The notes under the pieces: model-generated | Told to the model about the DNA's origin: nothing | Database searches by the model: none | What the model saw: the letters and a program-made list of their open reading frames with translations, nothing else | Part shown: in pieces, positions 18,138 through 27,438 of the stretch | Position numbering within the stretch: the first letter of the stretch is position 1 | Layout: each line of letters opens with the position of its first letter | From: DATAZK01 sp963731205 | GTDB taxonomy: Bacteria; Actinomycetota; Actinomycetes; Frankiales; Frankiaceae | NCBI GenBank assembly: GCA_963731205.1 | Contig: CAVSUJ010000001.1 | Location: forward strand, 310,001 to 374,000 | Direction of reading: 5' to 3' | Length of the DNA stretch: 64,000 nucleotides | Position numbers and translations under genes: made by a program

Positions 18138-19599
18138 TGGCCAGCCTGCTCGACCTGCTCGAGGAACGCCCCGGCGACGCCGAGACGATCGCCGTCTATT
18201 CGGGAGACCGGGAGGTCTCGCGAGCGGCTCTGCGGGCGGCGGCGCAGGACCTGGCGAGCACGCTGACGGCCGCCGGGGTGAAGCCGGGACAGCCGGTGGC
18301 CGTGATGCTCGAGAACGGGCCCGAGGTCGTGGCCGCGATGTTCGGCGTCTGGTACGCGGGAGCGGTGTACGTGCCGATCAACCCGCGCGTCACCGCGTCC
18401 GAACTCGACCATTACCTGACGGCCACGCGCCCGGCGCTGCTCATCGCACGGGCGGCGCCTGCTGACGTCACGGTGCCGGCGGTCATCGCGGGAGAGCTCT
18501 CCTGGACCCCGCCGCCGGCTCCCGCCGCGGACGTTCCGGCTCACGAGGGCGACATCGCCCTGGTGCAGTGGACGTCGGGCACGACCGGACGCCCGAAGCC
18601 GGTGCTGTTGCGCCACAGCGGTTTTCTGAAGCTGCTGGAGCCGGTGCTGAAGAAGCTGCTCGGTGCCGGGCAGCGACAAGATCGCCGAGCGCAAGGCCCC
18701 GATGCCCAACCTGATCCCGACCTCGATGGCGCTTTCGGCAGGCATCTACAACGTGCTCTTCGCCTTCCGCGTCGGCGCCGCCGCGATCCTGATGGAGCGC
18801 TTCGACCCGATCGTCTTCTCCGAGCTCGTGCCGCGCTTCCAGTTGCGTTCCACGGTGCTGCCGCCGGCGGCGATGACGATGCTCTGCGACACCCCCGAAG
18901 TGACGACGCTCGCGCCGCTGAAGTACGTGCGCAGCATCAGCGCGCCGCTGTCGCCGCTGCAGGCGCGCCGGTTTCCGCGACAAGTTCGGCGTGACCGTGC
19001 TCAACTGCTACGGCCAGACCGAGATCGGCGGCGAGATCATCGGCTGGAACGCGGCCGATTCACGCGCACACGGCGAGGAGAAGCTCGGTTCGATCGGTCG
19101 CCCGCACGACGGCGTCGAGGTGCGCATCGAGGAATCGACGGGGGAGTTGCACGTCCGCACGCCGGCGACGGCGGCCGGATATGCCGACGGCGGACCGCTC
19201 GGGGATCGCGTCACGGCCGACGGCTGGTTTCGCACCGGCGACGTGGCCCGCATCGATGCCGAAGGCTTCCTCTGGATCGAGGGCCGGGTGTCGGACATGA
19301 TCAACCGAGGCGGCCTGAAGGTCTTCCCGGGCGAGGTCGAGGAAGTGCTGCGGCTCGACCCGGCCGTCGCGGATGTGGCGGTCGTCGCCGCGCCGGACGA
19401 GCGGCTCGGTGAGGTGCCGTGGGCGTTCGTCGTACCGGCCGCGTCCGGGGCTGAGCTCGACGGTGAAGCTCTGGCGGCTCAGGCCCGCGAACGCCTGGCA
19501 CCGTTCAAGATTCCGGTGCGCTTCGTCGCCGTCGCCGAGCTCCCGCGTAACGAAGCCGGCAAGGTGCTGCACCGCGAGCTGCTCGCCCTCGCCGACTGA
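18137..19599 (+). pseudogene. Acyl-CoA synthetase (AMP-forming), disrupted by two +1 frameshifts
   Basis: An adenylate-forming ligase read in three successive frames. Frame one starts at ATG 18137 and includes the P-loop VQWTSGTTGRPKPVLL. An extra base near 18671 (GGGCAGCG) shifts to SDKIAERKAPMPNLIPTSMA. A second extra base near 18976 (TTTCCGCG) shifts to FGVTVLNCYGQTEIGGE, then GWFRTGDVARIDAEGFLWI and the C-terminal catalytic lysine in NEAGKVLHRELLA. Removing both bases gives an intact ligase of about 486 residues with every core motif. It ends the P450 operon and would activate its acid substrate. Assembly error is likelier than true loss. Confidence 0.82.
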
Positions 19600-19640
19600 C
19601 CCACGCGCGTCCCGACGAGAGCGCGCCCACTGGGGGTCAG
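19600..19640. terminator. Candidate bidirectional terminator
   Basis: Between the convergent ligase and carbonic anhydrase, TGACCC and GGGTCA flank an inner pair of CGCG-rich arms around TCCCGACGAGA. This can fold into a long stem. There is no clear T-tract. Confidence 0.35.
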
Positions 19641-20128
19641 GAGACTTCGCGCAGCTTGCCGGAGTGCACGTCGTAGACGAAGCCGCGCACCGACTCCTTG
19701 TGAGGGATCGATGGCTCAGCCTTGATGCGCGCGATGTTCTGGCGGACGTCGTCGTCGAGGTCGGTGAACGCCTCAGCGGCCCAGGTCGGCTTGATGCCGG
19801 TCTCGGCCTCGATCGAGCGCCGGAAGTCGTCGTCGGTGAACGTGAGCATCCCGCAGTCGGTGTGGTGGATGAGCACGATCTCGGTGGTGGCGAGCAGCCG
19901 CTGGCTGATGGCCAGCGAACGCAGCTCGTCCTGCGTGACGACCCCGCCGGCGTTGCGGATGACGTGTGCATCGCCCTCGCTGAGGCCGAGCAGGCCGTAC
20001 ACGTTCAGCCGCGCGTCCATGCAGGCCACGACCGCGACGTGACGGGCCGGCGGTAGCGGCAGCTCGCCTTTGTCGAAGTTCGCGGCGTAGCGGTCCGCGG
20101 CCTCGAGGAGCTCGTCCGTGACAGTCAT
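19637..20128 (-). CDS. Beta-class carbonic anhydrase
   Basis: A 163-residue beta-carbonic anhydrase (CO2 + H2O to bicarbonate). Zinc ligands are C36, H89 and C92 (motifs CMDAR and HHTDCGM), and the D38-R40 dyad that gates the site is present. It is of the small actinobacterial type. GAAAGG precedes ATG 20128. On the minus strand TTGTCT and TAATTC lie 16 bases apart upstream and could be its promoter. It stands alone between unrelated genes. Confidence 0.93.
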   Translation of the reverse strand: MTVTDELLEAADRYAANFDKGELPLPPARHVAVVACMDARLNVYGLLGLSEGDAHVIRNAGGVVTQDELRSLAISQRLLATTEIVLIHHTDCGMLTFTDDDFRRSIEAETGIKPTWAAEAFTDLDDDVRQNIARIKAEPSIPHKESVRGFVYDVHSGKLREVS

Positions 20129-20236
20129 TGTCAGCCTTTCTTCGCCTTGCCTGAATTAACTCGACCGAACCAGTAGACAATGCCGATCGGCGCCCCGTCG
20201 TGTCAAATAGCCCTCAGGCCGAGCGGGGGTGACGTG
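20129..20236. promoter_or_regulatory. Divergent promoter region
   Basis: A 108-base divergent gap. It holds TTGTCT-N16-TAATTC for the minus-strand carbonic anhydrase and a GAGCGGGGG ribosome site just before the plus-strand membrane protein. Confidence 0.35.
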
Positions 20237-21328
20237 ATGCGGTGGATCGGGCTCGTGCCAGGCCTGGCGCTGCTGCTGTTCACCGGCACGTCGGTGGTCA
20301 GCCTGCTGCTGATCCCGCGCGCCACGGCCAACCGTCTGAGCACCTGGGTCGCACGTGCGGTCCTGTACACGTTCAACCTGCTCACGGCACGGGTCCACGA
20401 CTACGAGCGGCGCGACCGGATCCGGGCAGCAGGCCCTCCGTCGTTTCTCATCACCGTGCTCACGGTCTGGCTCACCCTGATGGTCTTCGGCTGGGCGCTT
20501 TTCATGTGGCCGTTCACGGACGAGTCGTTCGCCGGCGCGCTACGGCTCTCCGGCTCGGCGGTCTTCACGCTCGGCTTCGACGTGCCGGCGAGGGCGGTGC
20601 CCACGGCGATCGTGTTCCCGGCTGCCGCGAGCGGCCTGGTGATCATCGCCCTGCAGATCGCGTACCTGCCCTCGCTCTACGCCGCGTTCAACCGGCGCGA
20701 GACGTTGGTGACGCTCCTGGAGACCGAGGCCGGGTCGCCGGCATGGGGGCCGGAGATCCTCGCGCGCTACCAGCTCATCAAGAGCACCAGCCAGCTCGCG
20801 CGGCTGTATGACCAGTGGACCGAGTGGGCGGCCGACCTTTCCGAGAGCCACACCTCCTACCGGACCCTGGTCTACTTCCGGTCACCCGAGCCGATGCGTT
20901 CCTGGCTCATCGGCCTGCTGGCCGTGCTCGACGCGGGAGCGATGCACCTGGCGCTCTGCCCGCAATCGGTGCCCACCGAGGCGCGGCTGCTGATGCGCAT
21001 GGGTTACCTGACGCTGCGCAAGATCGCGGCAGCCAGCCGCATCGCCGTGAACGACGACCCGCAACCCAGCGATCCGATCATGCTGACCCGGCGGGAGTTC
21101 GACGAAGCGGTGGCTCATGTCGTCGACGCCGGTTGGGCGCCGGAGCGCGACCTGGACGAGGCGTGGAAGCACTTCCACGGCTGGCGGGTCAACTACGAGA
21201 CGGCCGCGTACGGGCTCGCGTATCACCTCGACGTGGTGCCGGCGCTCTGGAGCGGCTCGAGGCGCGACACGACCACCGGTTGGACGCCGCGTCGCCCCGT
21301 CGACCGCATCCCGACAGCGGACGACTGA
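20237..21328 (+). CDS. Integral membrane protein resembling a two-TM potassium channel
   Basis: A protein of about 363 residues; ATG 20237 is preferred, with GTG 20234 also in frame. The first 150 residues contain three or four hydrophobic helices (IGLVPGLALLLFTGTSVVSLLL; FLITVLTVWLTLMVFGWALFM; IVFPAAASGLVIIALQIAYL). Between the last two, LRLSGSAVFTLGFDVP occupies the place of the pore loop and filter (TxGYGD) of two-TM potassium channels, but reads TLGFD. The remaining 200 residues are soluble and helical, without an RCK motif. Function is unproven: an ion-channel relative is the best guess. Confidence 0.65.
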   Translation: MRWIGLVPGLALLLFTGTSVVSLLLIPRATANRLSTWVARAVLYTFNLLTARVHDYERRDRIRAAGPPSFLITVLTVWLTLMVFGWALFMWPFTDESFAGALRLSGSAVFTLGFDVPARAVPTAIVFPAAASGLVIIALQIAYLPSLYAAFNRRETLVTLLETEAGSPAWGPEILARYQLIKSTSQLARLYDQWTEWAADLSESHTSYRTLVYFRSPEPMRSWLIGLLAVLDAGAMHLALCPQSVPTEARLLMRMGYLTLRKIAAASRIAVNDDPQPSDPIMLTRREFDEAVAHVVDAGWAPERDLDEAWKHFHGWRVNYETAAYGLAYHLDVVPALWSGSRRDTTTGWTPRRPVDRIPTADD

Positions 21329-21346
21329 GCGGTCGGTCGTCAGTCG
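21322..21346. terminator. Hairpin spanning two convergent stop codons
   Basis: CGACTGA (21322-21328) and TCAGTCG (21340-21346) are perfect seven-base arms around an 11-base loop. The stop codons of the membrane protein and of the convergent FadD gene lie inside the arms. It is a probable bidirectional terminator. Confidence 0.5.
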
Positions 21347-22929
21347 CCGGCCATCGCCCGAAGCTCGAACTTCAACACCTTGCCCGTCGCGTTCAGCGGT
21401 AGGGCATCGACGACGCGGACTGCCCGCGGCACCTTGAAGTTGGCCATGCGCTCGCGGCACCAGCCGAGGAACTCGTCGCTGTCCAGCGATGCGCCCGGCT
21501 TGAGCACCACGAACGCCATGCCGACCTCACCGAGCCGCTCGTCGGGGACGCCGACGACGGCCGCTTGCGAGATGGCGGAATGGCCGAGGATGACGTTTTC
21601 GATCTCCACCGGATACGCGTTGAAGCCGCCGACGATGAACATGTCCTTGATGCGGTCGGTGATGCGCAGGTTGCCGGCCTCGTCGAGCACCCCAACATCG
21701 CCGGTGTGCAACCAGCCTCCGGCATCGATGGTGGCGGCCGTCGCCGCCGGGTCGCCGAAGTAGCCCTTCATCACCTGATAGCCGCGCACCAGCACCTCGC
21801 CCGGCTCTCCCGGGGGGAGCTGCTCGCCCGACGCCGCGACGACGCAGACCTCGCCGCCGGGAATGGCGCGCCCACATGTCGTCGCGATGATGACCGGGTC
21901 GTCGTCGTGGCGGCACATCGTCGCGGTACCCGTCGTTTCCGTCAGCCCGTAGCCGGTGACGACCGAGGCGAACTTCAGCTCGCTGCGCAGCCGCTCGACG
22001 AGTTCGACGGGGACGGCCGCGGCGCCGGTGACGGCCAGCCGCAGCGAGCTCGTGTCGTACTCGCTGAGGTCGGCGGTCAGCAGGGTCTGGAAGATGGCGG
22101 GCGGGCCGGGGAGCATCGTGATGCGTTCCTTGGCGACGCGAGCCATCACCGAGGGCGCGTCGAACACCGGGTGCGGCACGATCACCGAGCCGGTCAAAAA
22201 GCATGCCAGCACACCGGATTTCAGCCCTGCGGTGTGGAAGAAGGGATACGCGATCAGGTACCGATCACCGGCACGCAGTCCCACGACTTCAGACCAGCTG
22301 GTGTAGGTGCGCGTGCTGGCGCCGTGGGTGAGCATCGCGCCCTTGGGCTTCCCGGTGGTGCCGGACGTGAAGATGATGTCGGACAGATCGTCGGGACCCA
22401 GCGCGTCAGAACGTGCCTTCACTGCGGCCGGCAGGATCCCGTCGGCGCGCATCAGGAAGGCGGTGAAGCTCGTCGCATCAGCGCGGTCGGGACCGGCGAG
22501 CACGACGATTCCTTCGAGCCCATCGATCTTTTCGCGCTTCAGCTGCTCGACGTAGTCGGTGCCGAGGAAGTCGGTGACGGTGAAAAGGAAGCGCGCCTTG
22601 GACGTGTTGAGGACGTGCGCCGCCTCGGCCGCTTTGAAGCGGCTGTTGATCGGCACGAGCACGCCGCCGGCGGCATAGAGACCGAAGGCAGCGACGATCC
22701 AGCGGGCGCTGTTCGGTGCCCAGATGGCGGCGCGATCACCCGGCTGCAACCCCGACGCGACGAAGGCCCGCGCCGCTTCGTCGATGCGCTCGGCGAGCTG
22801 GCTGAAGGAGAACCGGATGTCGCCGTCGACGAGGGCTTCCTCATCGGGCCAGAGCCGGGCGGCCCGCGCTACGGCGGCCGGGATCGTCGGCGGGATCTCG
22901 GGTGGGAAGTCCACGCTGGTACCGCTCAC
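21340..22929 (-). CDS. FadD-type acyl-CoA synthetase
   Basis: A 529-residue adenylate-forming ligase. Motifs in order: P-loop IIFTSGTTGKPKGAMLTHG, A-box GYGLTETTGTATM, hinge GGWLHTGDVGVLDEAGNLRITDR with IKDMFIVGGFNAYPVEIE, and the C-terminal lysine LPLNATGKVLKFEL. It resembles FadD3, which activates the steroid ring-degradation acid HIP, in length and early segments (DRAAIWAPNSARWIVA), though a specific substrate is not provable. GTG 22929 overlaps the stop of the enoyl-CoA hydratase (GTGA), so the two are one operon transcribed away from the putative operator at 23843. Confidence 0.9.
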   Translation of the reverse strand: MSGTSVDFPPEIPPTIPAAVARAARLWPDEEALVDGDIRFSFSQLAERIDEAARAFVASGLQPGDRAAIWAPNSARWIVAAFGLYAAGGVLVPINSRFKAAEAAHVLNTSKARFLFTVTDFLGTDYVEQLKREKIDGLEGIVVLAGPDRADATSFTAFLMRADGILPAAVKARSDALGPDDLSDIIFTSGTTGKPKGAMLTHGASTRTYTSWSEVVGLRAGDRYLIAYPFFHTAGLKSGVLACFLTGSVIVPHPVFDAPSVMARVAKERITMLPGPPAIFQTLLTADLSEYDTSSLRLAVTGAAAVPVELVERLRSELKFASVVTGYGLTETTGTATMCRHDDDPVIIATTCGRAIPGGEVCVVAASGEQLPPGEPGEVLVRGYQVMKGYFGDPAATAATIDAGGWLHTGDVGVLDEAGNLRITDRIKDMFIVGGFNAYPVEIENVILGHSAISQAAVVGVPDERLGEVGMAFVVLKPGASLDSDEFLGWCRERMANFKVPRAVRVVDALPLNATGKVLKFELRAMAGD

Positions 22930-23768
22930 AACCGTCCCGTCCGTAGCTCTTCAGGAACCCAGTCCGGAGAGCGCTTGTCGCGAAACGCTTCCCATCCCTC
23001 GCGTGCCTCCGGGCCGAAGACGCTCGCGTCCATCGTCATCCGGTCGTACTGGCCGTAGGACTGCGAGATGACCCGCTTCACCTGCATCCGCGCCTCCGGA
23101 GCGCCGCGCATACAGGCCTGCAGCACGTCGAGCGCCGCTGCCGGCAACTCATCGTGCGCAACGACGCGGGACACCAGGCCCCACTCGGCCGCTTCGCCGG
23201 CTGTCACCCGTCGGCCGGTGAAGAGCATGTCCTTGGCCCGCGCCGGGCCGATCTGTGCGGGCAGGTAGCTCGCGTAACCGGTATCGGCGATGCCGCGGTA
23301 GATCTCGGGCGCCCGGAAGACCGCGCGGTCACTGGCGACGGCCACGTCGGACATGATCGCGATCAGCAGGCCGCCGCCCTGGCAGATCCCGTTGACCGCA
23401 CTGACGATCGGCTTGCGCGAGTAGCGGACGGCGTCGAACGGGGTGTTGTCCATGCCGAGCAGTTTCGGCGCGCCCCAGTCGTCGATCTGGCTGCCGCCGA
23501 GGTCACCGCCCGGGATGAAGACATCGTCGATTCCGGTGATCAGCAGCCCCGAGAGGGCGGGATCGGCGTTCACCCGGTCGATCGCGTAGCGGATGCCGAA
23601 GTACATCGCGCCCGTCAGCGCATTGCGGGCCTCGGGGCGGTCGACGGTGAGCACCGCGTGTGAGCCCGCTCGCTCGAACCGCAGGAACGGTGTGCCCAGC
23701 CAGTCACCCTCGGGGGGCCGTGCAGCGGCCGCCTGGGCAGCAGCCGGGTCACTCGTCGGGGAACTCAA
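22926..23768 (-). CDS. Enoyl-CoA hydratase/isomerase family protein
   Basis: A 280-residue crotonase-fold protein with an alanine-rich N-terminus. It carries LTVDRPEARNALTGAM, the first oxyanion segment FIPGGDLGGS, the second VSAVNGICQGGGLLIAI, and EIYRGIADTGYASYLPAQIG. The start is TTG 23768, supported by AAGGA seven bases upstream; the nearby ATG is out of frame. It overlaps FadD by four bases. Divergent to the SDR gene, the region between carries a KstR2-like palindrome, so this may be part of a steroid-ring (EchA20-like) step, by inference. Confidence 0.85.
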   Translation of the reverse strand: MSSPTSDPAAAQAAAARPPEGDWLGTPFLRFERAGSHAVLTVDRPEARNALTGAMYFGIRYAIDRVNADPALSGLLITGIDDVFIPGGDLGGSQIDDWGAPKLLGMDNTPFDAVRYSRKPIVSAVNGICQGGGLLIAIMSDVAVASDRAVFRAPEIYRGIADTGYASYLPAQIGPARAKDMLFTGRRVTAGEAAEWGLVSRVVAHDELPAAALDVLQACMRGAPEARMQVKRVISQSYGQYDRMTMDASVFGPEAREGWEAFRDKRSPDWVPEELRTGRL

Positions 23769-23842
23769 TCGAGCATCCTTTCGGTGACGCGTGCCTCGGT
23801 TTCACCGGCCGCCTACTTCAGCCGCGGGCAATGGTAGACAAT

Positions 23843-23856
23843 ATGAAGAACTTGAT
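23843..23856. promoter_or_regulatory. Candidate KstR2-like operator
   Basis: ATGAAGAACTTGAT fits the KstR2 operator as recalled (AnCAAGnnCTTGnT) at nine of ten fixed positions, differing only at the third base. It sits in the 138-base divergent region between the hydratase-FadD operon and the SDR gene, 51 bases before the SDR start. Confidence 0.45.
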
Positions 23857-23906
23857 CGTTTTCTCTGGTTCATTTCACGCTGCGTTCGCGAAAGTAGGTC
23901 GTACGG

Positions 23907-24827
23907 ATGGGTCTGCTCGACGGCAAAGTCGCCCTCGTCACGGGAGCGGGGCACGGCATCGGCCGCGGCCACGCGCTGGAGCTGGCCCGCCAGGGCGCCA
24001 AGGTGGTGGTCAACGACCTCGGCGGTTCGGTCCGCGGTGAGGGCACCGGCCGGGCGGCTGACGACACCGTCGCACTGATCGAGAAGGCCGGAGGCACGGC
24101 CGTCAGCAATTACGCCGACGTCTCCAACCACCAGCAGGCCGGCGAGCTCGTCCAGCAGGCCGTCGACGCTTTCGGCAAGCTCGACATCGTCATCAACAAC
24201 GCGGGCATCGTGCGCGACGCGGCGATCTGGAACATGCCCGAGGGCGACTTCGACGCCGTCATGGGCGTTCACGTGAAGGGCACCTGGAACGTCTCGCATC
24301 ACGCCGCGAAGTACTGGCGCGCGCAGGCCAAGGAAGGCAAGACCTTCACCGGTCGCATCATCAACACCACGTCGGGCGCCGGCCTCGGTGGCAACTTCGG
24401 CCAGACCAGCTACGCGACGGCGAAGGCCGCGATCGTCGGCCTCACGCTCACGCTCGCGCTCGAGCTCTACAAGATGGGTGTCACGGTCAACGCGATCGGC
24501 CCGGCCGGCCTCACGCGTATCACCGCCTCGATCCCCGGCGCCGGCGATGCTTTCGAGCCCGACGCGCTCGGCGGCGACGAGTACCACCCGATGGACCCGG
24601 CCGGCAGCTCGCCGCTCGCCGCCTGGCTCGCCAGCGACGACGCCCAGTACGTCACCGGTCAGGTCATCCGCTGCCTGGATGACCGCATCATCTGGATGAA
24701 GGGCTGGACCGAGCGCAAGACCGTCCACTCGGGCGAGAAGCGCTGGGTGGCCGAGGAGCTGCCGGCGATCATGGCTCAGGAGATCTTCGAGACCCGCCAC
24801 CCAGGTCTGCGTTTCAGCGCCAGCTGA
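23907..24827 (+). CDS. Short-chain dehydrogenase (17-beta-HSD4-like)
   Basis: A 306-residue SDR starting at ATG 23907. It has the cofactor motif TGAGHGIGRGHAL, the NNAGIVRD motif, and an active site with serine in IINTTSGAGLGG and YATAK. The N-terminal pattern LLDGKVALVTGAGHGIGRGHALELARQGAKVVVNDLGG matches the peroxisomal multifunctional-enzyme/Hsd4 branch, which oxidises 3-hydroxyacyl-CoA or hydroxysteroid substrates (key residues VVNDLGG, where D favours NAD). It is followed 12 bases later by an acyl-CoA ligase. A role in beta-oxidation of a cyclic or steroid acid fits the neighbours. Confidence 0.9.
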   Translation: MGLLDGKVALVTGAGHGIGRGHALELARQGAKVVVNDLGGSVRGEGTGRAADDTVALIEKAGGTAVSNYADVSNHQQAGELVQQAVDAFGKLDIVINNAGIVRDAAIWNMPEGDFDAVMGVHVKGTWNVSHHAAKYWRAQAKEGKTFTGRIINTTSGAGLGGNFGQTSYATAKAAIVGLTLTLALELYKMGVTVNAIGPAGLTRITASIPGAGDAFEPDALGGDEYHPMDPAGSSPLAAWLASDDAQYVTGQVIRCLDDRIIWMKGWTERKTVHSGEKRWVAEELPAIMAQEIFETRHPGLRFSAS

Positions 24828-24839
24828 CTCGCCGCCCCG

Positions 24840-26319
24840 GTGGCTACTGTCTGGTCGCTCGTCTCCGACCGCGCGGCGGCGACCCCCGACCTCGAGATGC
24901 TCGTCGACGAGCACGGCAGGTCGCTGACGTTCCAGCAGTTCCACGACGCTGCGCTGCGCGCGGCGGCGGGGCTGCTGCGAGCTGGGGATCGGGCCCGGGT
25001 CGCGGGTCGTCTGGCAGCTGACCACCCGGCTGGACACGCTGGTGCTGACGGCCGCGCTCTGCCGGCTCGGCGCCGTGCAGATTCCGGTGTTGCCGATCTA
25101 CCGCGGGCGGGAGATCGCGTTCGTCCTCGCCCAGACCGAGGCGGCGCATCTGCTGGTGGCGCCGCGGTGGCGCGACATCGATCTGGCGGCGGTCGCGTCG
25201 GCAGCGGCGCAGGAGTCGGGTGCGCGGCTCACGGTGCTCGACGGAGCGTTACCCACGGGTGATCCGGCGCTGCTTCCCCCGCCGCCGACTCGTGACGACG
25301 AGGTGCGCTGGATCTTCTACACCTCCGGCACCACGGCCGATCCCAAAGGCGCCATGCACACCGACATCTCCGCGAGCGCCGGCGGAGCGGCCATGGCCGA
25401 CGGGCTCGACATCACCGCGGACGATCGCATCGCCATGGTCTTCCCGATCGCCCACATCGGCGGCTGCGCGGTCTGGTTCACCTGCAGCCTGCTGTGCGGG
25501 GCGACGCTGGTCTTCACCGAGTACGTCGAGGCCGACTCGGTGTGCGAGCTGCTGCGCACCCAGCGCGTCACCATCGCCGGCACCGGGCCGGCGCATCACG
25601 CGATGTACATCGCCGCCCAGCGCGCGCATCCCGACGCGCCGTACTTCCCGGATGTCCGCGTCTACACCAGCGGGGGAGCGGCCAAGCCGCCGAGCCACTT
25701 CGCGATGATCGCGCGCGAACTCGGGCGTCCCGTCCACTCCTCCTACGGCCTCACCGAGGCCCCGATCCTCACCTGCACCCGCCCGGACGATCCCGACGAC
25801 GTCCTCGCCGGGTCCGAGGGGCGCGCCAATGACGGGGTCGAGATCCGCATCGTCGACGGCGAGGTTCGCGTCAAGGGACCTCAGGTGATGCGCGGCTACC
25901 TCGACTCGTCCTTGGACGCCGACGCGTTCGATGCCGAGGGTTGGCTGCGCAGCGGCGACATCGGAAAGCTCGACGCCGCAGGCAATCTCACCATCACCGG
26001 CCGCAGCAAAGACGTGATCATCCGCAAGGGCGAGACGTTCAGCGCGCGCGAGGTGGAGGACCTGCTCATCACCGCCCCCGGCGTCGCCGATGTGGCGGTC
26101 GTCGGGCTGCCGCACCCGGTGCTCGGCGAGCAGGCGTGCGCGTGCGTCGTCGCCGCCGATCCGTCGAACCCGCCGACCTTGGAGACCCTGACCGCTCATC
26201 TCGCCGAGCAGGGACTCATGCGTCAGAAGTGGCCAGAACGCCTGCGATTGCTGGACTCTTTGCCCTACAACCTTGCCGGCAAGGTCATCAAGGCCGACCT
26301 GCGCGCGCTGGTGGGCTAA
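24840..26319 (+). pseudogene. Acyl-CoA synthetase (AMP-forming), disrupted by one +1 frameshift
   Basis: An AMP-forming ligase (FadD17-like in size) starting at GTG 24840. The first about 48 residues (ATPDLEMLVDEHGRSLTFQQF) are in one frame, and an extra G in GGGG at 24984-24987 throws the frame. Reading on gives IGPGSRVVWQLTTRLDTLVL and the intact rest: FYTSGTTADPKGAMHT, SSYGLTEAPILTC, GWLRSGDIGKLDAAGNLTI, and the lysine in LPYNLAGKVIKADL. The rebuilt protein is about 492 residues. All catalytic parts are kept, so an assembly insertion is the likely explanation. It follows the SDR gene and may share its operon. Confidence 0.82.
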
Positions 26320-26335
26320 GACGACTCGTGCGGGC

Positions 26336-27349
26336 TCAGGGAGCCGAACCCCAGGCGACGAGTGGGCCTGCCGCGTCGATGAGCGTGGTCGTGGGGGAGT
26401 AGTCGATCGGCACCTCGAGCACCGTGACGCCCGGCGCGGCGAGGGCGGCGGCGGCGCGCTCGCGATGGTCCGCCGCGTCGGCGATCGAGCCGGCGGCGCC
26501 CCAGATCTCGACGACGAATGACAGCCCTTGCGAGCGCGCCCGTTCGATGAGGGATTCGGCCGCGCGGCCGAGCGAGTCCACCACGGCAAGCGCCGTCCCG
26601 CCGGCCGATGCGATGAGAAACGCCCGCGCCACCGCAGCCCCGGCACGCGCTGCGGCGGGAATGGCGACGCTGCCGAGCCGGGTTGTCGGCACCGTCCGCC
26701 CGATCCACCATCCGGCCGGTCCCGGCTCGGCGCAGACGATCCCTTCCGCGCCCAGCACGCCGGCCACATCCGAGGCCGCACGTGCGGGATTCAGCGGTGC
26801 GCCCTCGAGCTTGTAGAGCGGCTGCGCGATGTCCCAGAGCACCTGGAAGAGCTCGGGCTGGGGCGGAGGCTGCGGCGGCGCACCCCAGCTCGGCCGCACC
26901 CGCGGAGCGACCGACAGCAGCTCGTCCGGCGTGACGCTGCGCCAACCAGGCGCCGACTCCGAGATCCCCGCTCCGCGCAGGAGGGCCGGCGGGCACTCAT
27001 CGGTATCGACGCCGACCACCAACACCGCGGCATCCGGCCGTGCTCCCGCCAGCGCGAGGTCGCGCTCCTGCAGGCAGCCGGTGCCGAGGTGATACGGACT
27101 GTCCCAGCGGAAGATCCCCTTGGCGGTGAACGCATTGAGTACGCCAAGGCCCGTGCGCTCGGCGAAGGTCGCGAGGTCGGCGGCAAAACCCTCACGCACC
27201 ACCGCGCCGCCGGCAAGGACGAAGTCGGCGACGAATGTCTCCTCCGGGCGCGAGCGGCTGCACGCGTCAACGGCGTGCCGCCCGGGACCGTCGATCGCTG
27301 CTGCCGCTTCGGCGAGCAAGGCGTCGAGATCTGCATCCGTCGGCGGCAT
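26336..27349 (-). CDS. Truncated, degenerate ThDP-enzyme-like protein
   Basis: A protein of about 337 residues with a middle domain (FVADFVLAGGAVVREGFAADL) and a C-terminal pyrophosphate-binding-like domain as in acetolactate-synthase-family ThDP enzymes. The N-terminal PYR domain is missing (family about 550 residues). The GDG...N motif for Mg-ThDP is not recognisable; the place reads VVDSLGRAAESLIERARSQG then VVEIWG. ATG 27349 follows GAGG by eight bases; ATG 27391 is an alternative. It lies divergent to an acyl-CoA dehydrogenase, so it may serve that pathway in a non-ThDP role. No function is assigned. Confidence 0.7.
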   Translation of the reverse strand: MPPTDADLDALLAEAAAAIDGPGRHAVDACSRSRPEETFVADFVLAGGAVVREGFAADLATFAERTGLGVLNAFTAKGIFRWDSPYHLGTGCLQERDLALAGARPDAAVLVVGVDTDECPPALLRGAGISESAPGWRSVTPDELLSVAPRVRPSWGAPPQPPPQPELFQVLWDIAQPLYKLEGAPLNPARAASDVAGVLGAEGIVCAEPGPAGWWIGRTVPTTRLGSVAIPAAARAGAAVARAFLIASAGGTALAVVDSLGRAAESLIERARSQGLSFVVEIWGAAGSIADAADHRERAAAALAAPGVTVLEVPIDYSPTTTLIDAAGPLVAWGSAP

Positions 27350-27438
27350 GGACCCGTCCTCTCTGTACAAGTGCCTTGGCGCTAGCATCACCTAGAACAT
27401 CGTTGCAACCGCAACGGCCCCTTCACAAGGAGGACGGT
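27350..27438. promoter_or_regulatory. Divergent control region with inverted repeats
   Basis: An 89-base divergent gap. CAAGTGCCTTG (27369-ish) is an inverted repeat CAAG/CTTG with three bases between. GTTGC-AACC-GCAAC (27402-27415) is a perfect five-base-arm repeat. TAGAACATCGTTGCA (27393-27407) resembles a KstR half-site pair with one base too many. A strong AAGGAGG ribosome site is at 27427-27433. Confidence 0.4.

Noticed and set aside
27393..27407. KstR operator TAGAACATCGTTGCA
   Set aside because: The half-sites are separated by three bases instead of two and the outer bases do not match.
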